A stretch of DNA of 64,000 nucleotides from Kwoniella bestiolae CBS 10118 (taxonomy: Eukaryota; Basidiomycota; Tremellomycetes; Tremellales; Cryptococcaceae): positions 1,550,001-1,614,000 of the forward strand of contig NC_089248.1 of the NCBI RefSeq assembly GCF_000512585.2. Reading direction: 5' to 3'. Both the position numbers and the translations under genes were made by a program. Below, one piece after another: positions 57,447 to 64,000 of this stretch. Within the stretch, counting starts at the first letter, position 1. Each line of letters starts with the position of its first letter. Under the pieces are notes generated by a model, which was not told where the DNA came from, did not search any database, and saw nothing but the letters and a program-made list of their open reading frames with translations.

Positions 57447-58987
57447 ATGACTGCTTTACCCACTGTGTCAGCTCAAGGCAAGGAGTCGTTGGACAAGCTA
57501 TTGGAGGAAACGGTCGATCGGAGACACGTCCCAGCTGTATTTTACGGGGCTACCAACGCGAAGGAGGAGATTTACTTTAATCAGTACGGAGAGAAGGTGT
57601 TTGGAGATGAGTCGTCTGGTCAGATAGACGCGGATACTAGTGAGCCTAAGCAGTCTGACGACGAGATGTCGTTACGACTCGCAGCTGACAGGTTATGGCA
57701 TGTAGCTACTGAATGCTTCTCACAATCTAAGCTTATCACATGTGTAAGTGCGACCTTACCATCATTCAGCTACATCCTGGCGGTTTGATCGAACGCTGAT
57801 GAAGCCTGGGAATACAGATTGCCGCTTTACAGCTTGTTGATCAGAAGCGCGTATCGTTAGACAGTGTGGAGGACATTGAGAAGTACCTTCCTGAGATCAG
57901 CAAATTACAGTTGCTGAAGGGATATGACGAGAACGACAAGCCAGTACTGGTCACACCGAAGAACAAGGTGACACTGAGAATGCTGATGTCGCATTCTGCT
58001 GGTGAGTAATGTCATCCTCAAAGCATCCAGTTCATCATACCATACTGATGAGTACATCTCCCAGGCTTCACCTACATGTTCGGTCCCAACATCCTATCAA
58101 AATGGCACGAGCAGAATCCCCTTCCCGGCCTATTCGATCCAAGCGCTACAGTCAAATCACTATGTACTCCCCTAATCTACGAACCAGGTACCTCATGGAC
58201 ATACAGCCCCTCCATCGACTGGGTCGGTAAACTAGTAGAGCGAGTCTCAGATCTAGATCTAGAGGAGTACTTTCAGAAGAACCTATTTGAGCCTTGTGGA
58301 ATCAAGACGTTGACTTTCTACCCCACAGAGGACATCAAGAGACACAAGATGGGTATATGTTATAGAGATTCCGAAGGGAGGGTACAGCTCATACCCAATG
58401 GGTTTGGGATGGGTCGTCCCACCGAGGCGAGCCAGGTTCCTAAGGAACTCTTATCGGGCGGAGGGGGATTATACGGTACTCAGCGAGACTACCTTACATT
58501 CCTTCGACATCTCTTACAATGTAACCCCGATAGTCCACATCACTCGTCAAAACCTCTCATAACTCCTGAATCATGGAGAGAGCTGTTCACCCCCTCTATA
58601 CCTAATGGAGAAGGGTACAACGGTGTAGATAAGATAGTAGAGATGGTTACGAAGCCTCAGTACATTCATCCGGTCGCTACCACTGAGAATGTCAATCACT
58701 CAGTGGGGTTCCTTTTGACGACAGACGATTTCACAGGGGGAAGAAAAGCGGGGAGTGGATGTTGGTCAGGAGCAGCTAAGACGCAGTTTTGGATTGACCC
58801 GAAGACTGGAATTGCTGTGAGTGCTTTCACCCCGCTTGACTGGCAGAAGGTAAAGATGTTCAGGCTAATAGGTGCGTTGAATCTGATTTAGGCGATATGC
58901 GCAACACAACTGTTATCGCCATCTCCCGATCCTTGGTATGCCTCGTACGTCGCATACGAGAGGGCTTTGTATGCTGCGTTGGAATGA
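57447..58987 (+). CDS. Serine beta-lactamase-fold protein (EstB/transpeptidase-like), intracellular
   Basis: I chose MTALPTVSAQGKESLDKLL (57447) as the start because the family begins near here; the frame is open from 57363. About four exons give roughly 410 residues without a signal peptide. The SxxK motif is SQSK in TECFSQSKLITC. A class-C-type tyrosine lies in SWTYSPSIDWVGKLVERV, and GCWSGAAKTQFWIDPKTG supplies the third motif region. The last intron joins TGIA to ICATQLLSPSPDPWYASY and ends YERALYAALE, a typical family tail. Fungal relatives include esterases and acyltransferases such as LovD. No biosynthetic partner is adjacent, so the reaction is unknown. It is unlike the secreted hydrolase at 41172 beyond the fold. 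Confidence 0.87.
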
Positions 58988-59257
58988 TAAGATGGTGAAA
59001 TTCTCTCGCCAGGCATCGTCTCTTTTGTATTGTATTGATCTGGGCTTTTCGGATATTTGGAGGTTGAATGCATTGTTGATGCAGATATTCAATGGATCAA
59101 ATCAGACTCCTTGGTTACGATTTGCAATGTCTGCTCAATCCAGCAGAGTTGAGTGCTGAACAATTGACCGGAAAGCTGAATTGACTCATCTCGATGCCTC
59201 GGAAAGCAGCCACGCAGCGTACAAACGAAGACGAGTTGCATAATAGTATCATGTGTT

Positions 59258-59845
59258 TTACAAAGAGGCTTTACCTCTCGATTCATACGGTAGAATCAAG
59301 ACAATTGCACCAGCAGCTAAGAACAACGCTCCACTGGTGTAAACCGGAGCGGAAGTTTCGAGATTGGCGAACATGGCTATGATTGGAGCTGTTCAAAAAA
59401 TCATATCAGTTTGAGTCACGCTGGAATATGAACTAAACATTTACGCAGATGGAAAACACCCACCCATAATGCCAAACACCCTATTCGCCGTAGCAGTCAA
59501 AGCGTTGCCCGTACCCCTATCCTTCGTAGGGAAGATCTCCGGCGTGTAAGCGTAAAGAACCGCATACATGACATTGGAGAAGAACGAGTAGAGGCAATCC
59601 CATGCCAAGAGGGTATTCGAGTTCTTCGCAGTGGTCGATCCATAGATGAATATCCCCGTTAAGAGCGTCGAGAGACATAGAGTCCCCTTCCTTCCTATCC
59701 ATTTGACTTCAACTAGTACTCCTCCGAGCATTGCCCCGGGAACACCTAGGACGGCGATGATACATGCATTACGGTAGGTGATGTATGTTGAGGAATCGCC
59801 GAACTGGGCGCCTTTGGTGGCTAGTGTGTAGGGGATGAAGGCGTT

Positions 59846-59884
<39 letters not shown>

Positions 59885-61333
59885 TGTGTGTGTGTGTGTG
59901 TGCGTTTGCAAGATAAGATAAGGTGGTGTGTTCGTTAGCAATTCTCCGATGACTCGCTGAGGGCATCTTCGCGTAGCCCGATGATTGAAAATGGGTTGGA
60001 TGAGTTGAAAAGTAGGTAAACTCACGTATAGAGGGAATGCCAGACCGATGAACGCCCATACAACCATGATCAACGAGGTACTAAAAGCTAATCTCCTAGT
60101 AGCGAATAAAGCTTTGACATGTTTGGCGCTCAACTTCTCCATCTTCCGTTTAATCGCAGCGGTAGCATCGTGTCTTTGCTCCGTGACCACTCCCCCATTG
60201 AACCCCTCACAAGCCCTCAGGTCATCTATCGTGAGGTTTGATACCTTTCCATTACGTCTAGCAACCTCATGCACTATTTTGACGGCATCCTCATCTCTTC
60301 CTTTGCCCATGAAGTATTTGGGCGACTCGTAGATGTGGAATACAAAGAACCTTATAAAGAACATGACCAAAGCCAGCCCACCCATGGTAATGATAAAGTA
60401 CCTCCATCCCATGTTCTTGGAGCGAGTACAGTCCGTATCGGTCTGCTGACATGTCAAATTACCCAGAATGGGCCAGGCAATGAGGGTGGCGAGTAATTGG
60501 GCGAATGCCCAGAAGATCGATAGGACCGTTAAGAGGTATTGATGCGATTGGGGCAGGAATTCAAGGAAGATCGCGCTGTCCACGGGCAGATTCCCGCCCA
60601 CCCCAAAGCCTATTCGAGTTGATTCACAGAAAAGAGAAGAAAGACGAAGAAAATATCAGCTGAATTAAGTTTGGGGGACGCACGGACCATGCCACCTTTC
60701 TTCGACCACCATTTTTCGACAAGACTCATTCCCACTCTAGTTGAAGTGTATAAGTGGGATATGTACTCACCATAGAGAGCTACGAACGTCCCTGCAGCAC
60801 CGAAATTAGGACTCGAAGCAGCCAACATCCCAAATACCCCCGTAACTCCCAAAGTAAGGTTGAACCCCCATTTCCTTCCGAAAATATCACATCCGAACCC
60901 CCAAAAGACCGCTCCGGCAAGTAAACCTATGTTCTGCGCGAGGGTGAGCAAGGGTGGTCGGGAGGGGTGGAACTCGTTTGAGATAGGGGTGAGGATGAGG
61001 GAAGTAACGATGGGCCATAGGTTGTCTTGAGCCCATCCGAAACCTATGACGAAGAAGAGTTGCCATTGGTATCGGCCCATGCCTATGTCTTGGATCTGGC
61101 GTGGACACAGCAATATATTAGCTCAAGCGCAGACTAAGAGTAGATCGATGAGCTGCGGATGGACGTACCGCTCGATTGAGGACCCTGGCTTTCGCTGCAT
61201 ATACCGGATCGACCCCGTCGATGGCAGCTTCATCTTCTACCACAGCAGCTGGGACGATCTTCTCATTCTGCTTTTTGGGACTATTGGGATCGTTGACCGT
61301 ATCGGCCCTGGGTGATTCTTGATGTTCCACCAT
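59258..61333 (-). CDS. MFS transporter, SV2 / sugar-porter-like
   Basis: The start is MVEHQESPRADTVNDPNSP (61333), and the protein ends LILPYESRGKASL (59258), about 530 residues. Marks are MGRYQWQLFFVIGFGWAQDN at the first helix, GCDIFGRKWGFNLTLG, GFGVGGNLPVDSAIFLEFLP, YESPKYFMGKGRDEDAVKIV and EIFPTKDRGTGNALTATAN. This is the fungal SV2-like branch of the sugar-porter family; cargo is unknown. The intron after FIGLAFPLY is 180 nt (59846-60025), unusually long for this window, and contains a TG/CA microsatellite that abuts the acceptor. Convergent with the beta-lactamase-fold gene. Confidence 0.88.
59850..59902. repeat. (TG)n microsatellite at an intron 3' end
   Basis: About 26 TG units with one GG interruption at 59880-59882. 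On the coding (minus) strand it is a CA run ending CACAAACAG immediately before the exon that begins NAFIPYTLA. Confidence 0.95.
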
Positions 61334-62294
61334 TTTTCATCGATGTTCGATAACGAGGGTATTCGTCGAGATCTGAGGAGTAGAGGTGCGGCATACCGAA
61401 TGATTCCCATCAATTTATATGCTCATGCGTTATCGATACGGTATATATGGTACTGTACATGCATGTTTTTCACATTCACTCATAAGGAATCCCCTTATCG
61501 GATCACCTCATCTCTACTCATATCTTAGGTTCGGGTTTGACACATGAGTTTCAAGTGTGATGTCATGAAGAGGTGCGACGAGGATTCCCCCTCGATTGGA
61601 GTTGAGTTACAGTACGAGTACTGATTTCTCATCCATATCTCTCCTATCTCGCTGCGGGTCAGAAGTTCGATCGACATTAGAACATGCAGGGGAGTTACGT
61701 CACTCAGGAGTCTGGGACGATCTAACCTCTTTGATACGGTTAATATGGCTCGCGAGATCTGAAGGCATGCTCGTGTGGGAAAGGAAAGACACGCGGCGAG
61801 GTGATGACTGAGCTTGCGAGTTTGACTGGCATCTTTTCAGATGACGATCTTCCATCTCCGTTCTATAGCTCTCTATATCATGGAAACGGCGGGAGTACAG
61901 AAACACGGACTGTCGAGCTACGAGAATATGGTCTCCTGTACGTGCTAAATGGATGATTCCCACCGTGGGAGAGTAAAGGTAAAGGGGGAGTATGCTGTGT
62001 ATGTACCATACCATATGAGTATCTCGTATGATGATGACGCACTGACCTCCACATTCCTTACACCGTTACACGGTTACACCGCACGTGCCTCCTCTCCTTG
62101 CTCCCTTTCCCACCGTACAGAGTACACCATTACACCATTACACCATTACACAGCCTCATTATAAGCTACCATCTATATCTTCACTCGTATACATCTTCCC
62201 TTTGTTATCACTCATACACGCATATACACCACCCTATCGCACTCAGTCCCTCTCTATCTCGCCACTCGACAACTAATTCATAACCATCATCACC
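61334..62294. other. Divergent intergenic region
   Basis: No gene was recognised. TACACCAT is repeated three times in tandem at 62123-62146, preceded by related TTACACGGTTACACC near 62066. The last 120 bases are CT-rich leader before the ATG at 62295. Confidence 0.45.
62123..62146. repeat. TACACCAT octamer, three tandem copies
   Basis: Three perfect 8-bp units lie about 150-170 bp upstream of the VWA-domain gene. Confidence 0.9.
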
Positions 62295-64000
62295 ATGGGC
62301 TTCGCATCCAAACTAGCTCAAGCAAACCAACTCGCAGGCGCAGCAGGTCTAATGTCAAACAAACCACCAGGTGCTTCATACGGCGCTCAAGGAGGGTACG
62401 GCGTAGCTCAAAGCCAATCTCCCTACGGCGCTCCTCCGCAACAAGGTCAATACGGTCAGCAACAAGGTCAGTATGGCCAGCAACAACCGGGACAATACGG
62501 TCAACAGCAACCAGGTCAATATGGTCAGCAACAACAGCCGGGTCAATACGGTCAACAAGTCCAACAAGGCTATGGTGCTCCCCCTGTTCCAGGTGGTAGA
62601 CCAAGTCAGGCCCCAGGTGGATATGGGCAGCAACAACCTGGTCAGTATGGCCAACAACCCGGTCAATATGGTCAGCAGTCTGGTCAATATGGTCAACAGC
62701 CCGGTCAGTACGGACAGCAACAAGGCCAGTACGGACAGCAACAAGGTCAGTACGGCCAACAGCCAGGTGCTCCGGGTGGGTACGGCCAACAGCCTCAAGG
62801 GCAATATGGTGCTCCCGGTGGGTACGGTGGAGCCGCTCCAGGAGGTGGTGGTGTGAATGCTCAATACGTTAGTCAGCTCTTGAGCCAATGTGTCCGAGAT
62901 GTGAGTGAGATCTGTACCTCATGTGTGAAGTGCCAGCTAATAATATCGTACCCTTTTTAATCATCTCTATCTCTGTCTTTCCGTCTACTGTATACCGCCC
63001 TTATCTATGTCTTTATCCAACCACCGCACTTCCCATTTCCCCTCCTACTACCCACAGCAACACCTCGAAGCATTCTACCCTCCTCAAGCACTCGACCCAA
63101 TCGCTCAAAGAGTCGTTCAGTCCGGTGCTCTCCAACAACTTGCATCTAACTGGAAACTACCCGTCGAGCTTGCCTCTGACTTGGTCAAGATCGCACTCTT
63201 CGATGTTGTGGTTCTCATCGATGACTCTGGAAGTATGGCTTTCGAGCAAAATGGTGAAAGAATTGAGGATCTTAAGATGTAAGTATTGAGCTATTTATTT
63301 ACCCCCATCACCACATGCATTGCCATAACACCCGTATGCTTTTACTGATACTATCTCTTAACAGGATATTGGGCAAGATCGCTTTCGCTTGTTCCCTGTT
63401 CGACCATGATGGAATGTAAGTGGATTGCCATCTCTTCAATTCCCGTTATGACGCTAACAGTGTCATTTATATAGCCAGGTCCGATTCCTCAACTCCCAAC
63501 TCCAGGGTAACAACATCAACAACGAACAAGCAGCGTTACAGCTTGTTTCTCAAGTCAAGTTCAGCGGTAAGTCATCTTCTTCTGCTCGAGTTGAATGCAG
63601 GTAGTATCAAGCTAACACACTTCCCAACCTACCCAGGTCTCACCCCACTTGGTACCTCGCTCGACCAAAAGATTCTTCAACCTCTTCTTCTGGGTCCTGC
63701 TAGATCGAATGCTTTACAAAAGCCCCTTTTGGTCATTGCTATCACCGATGGTGAGTTATCCGGTTATGGTGGAGCTGTATTTGGCTGACCTAAGTGACGC
63801 TAGGTGCCCCTGCTGGGGAGTCGACCGATAAGAGTGAGTGCAATCCACAAAATATTTCAATCAGCGGACCGCTGACTGAAGAACATTCACAGTCGTCCAG
63901 GTCATCACCAACGCGAATCACGAGCTCCAAAGAAGCCGATGTGAGTTGAATCTGTGTGTCCGCGGGGCTATATGCTGATTCAATGCACTATCGATTGTAG
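62295..64000 (+). CDS. VWA-domain (copine-like) protein with YGQQ-repeat N-terminus, incomplete at right edge
   Basis: Exon 1 (62295 to about 62900) starts MGFASKLAQANQLAGAAGLM and then carries some 15 copies of a Gly-Gln-Tyr-Gly-Gln-Gln unit (about residues 45-175), a prion-like low-complexity region. Later exons encode QHLEAFYPPQALDPIAQRVV and a von Willebrand A domain with an intact metal-binding MIDAS motif (VVVLIDDSGSMAF) and the threonine in SGLTPLGTSLD. Fungal proteins of this layout are common but poorly studied; VWA domains usually mediate metal-dependent protein contacts in the cytosol. The exon joins to 63900 keep frame, and the gene continues past 64000. Confidence 0.87.

Noticed and set aside
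62440..62780. Regularly spaced repeats that could suggest a CRISPR array
   Set aside because: The period is 18-21 bp without spacers, it is in frame throughout, and it encodes GQYGQQ units in a eukaryotic gene.

Overview
The window is nuclear DNA of a basidiomycete yeast, most likely a tremellomycete related to Kwoniella or Cryptococcus. The evidence is dense, very short introns (about 50-95 nt) with GTNNGT donors, a CTGAC-like branch site and CAG/TAG acceptors, genes of 5-20 exons on both strands, TATA boxes and CT-rich tracts upstream of ATGs, and family-level similarity of the reconstructed proteins. The genus is an inference from style and cannot be fixed without a search. I see no tRNA, rRNA, transposon, plasmid, phage or CRISPR.

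Layout. 0.5-3.5 kb: an emopamil-binding-protein-like membrane protein whose reading frame runs without a stop into a Met1-type siroheme synthase. 4.2-7.7 kb: a CNNM/Mam3 metal-homeostasis protein. 8.2-10.9 kb: the septation-initiation-network protein Cdc14. 11.2-15.0 kb: a divergent pair of a ferric reductase (minus, frame broken by two short tandem duplications) and a Ctr copper importer (plus). 15.4-16.2 kb: a four-TM DUF1772-like protein. 17.2-25.4 kb: a full-size PDR-type ABC transporter followed by an aquaporin. 25.9-26.6 kb: a PaiB-like FMN-binding protein.

27.6-40.5 kb looks like a catabolic cluster for beta-linked oligosaccharides: a GH1 beta-glucosidase, a Lac12-like sugar permease, a GH2 beta-mannosidase divergent from the permease, and a Zn2Cys6 regulator. 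Neither hydrolase shows a signal peptide, so import followed by cytosolic hydrolysis is the simplest reading. 41-59 kb is accessory metabolism: a secreted beta-lactamase-fold hydrolase, a 2-oxoglutarate/Fe(II) oxygenase divergent from a Dal5-like permease, a second Zn2Cys6 regulator divergent from an atypical SDR/epimerase over a promoter with paired CCG..CGG sites, a maltose-permease-like transporter, and a second beta-lactamase-fold protein. 59-64 kb: an SV2-like MFS transporter and a YGQQ-repeat protein with a VWA domain that runs off the right edge.

Points most worth checking are the membrane-protein/siroheme-synthase fusion, a predicted 2-nt micro-exon inside it, further micro-exons of 5, 6, 11 and 15 nt in the glycosidase genes, the two frame-shifting microduplications in the ferric reductase, and the operator-like repeats in two divergent promoters. 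I found no system that I can honestly call wholly new.
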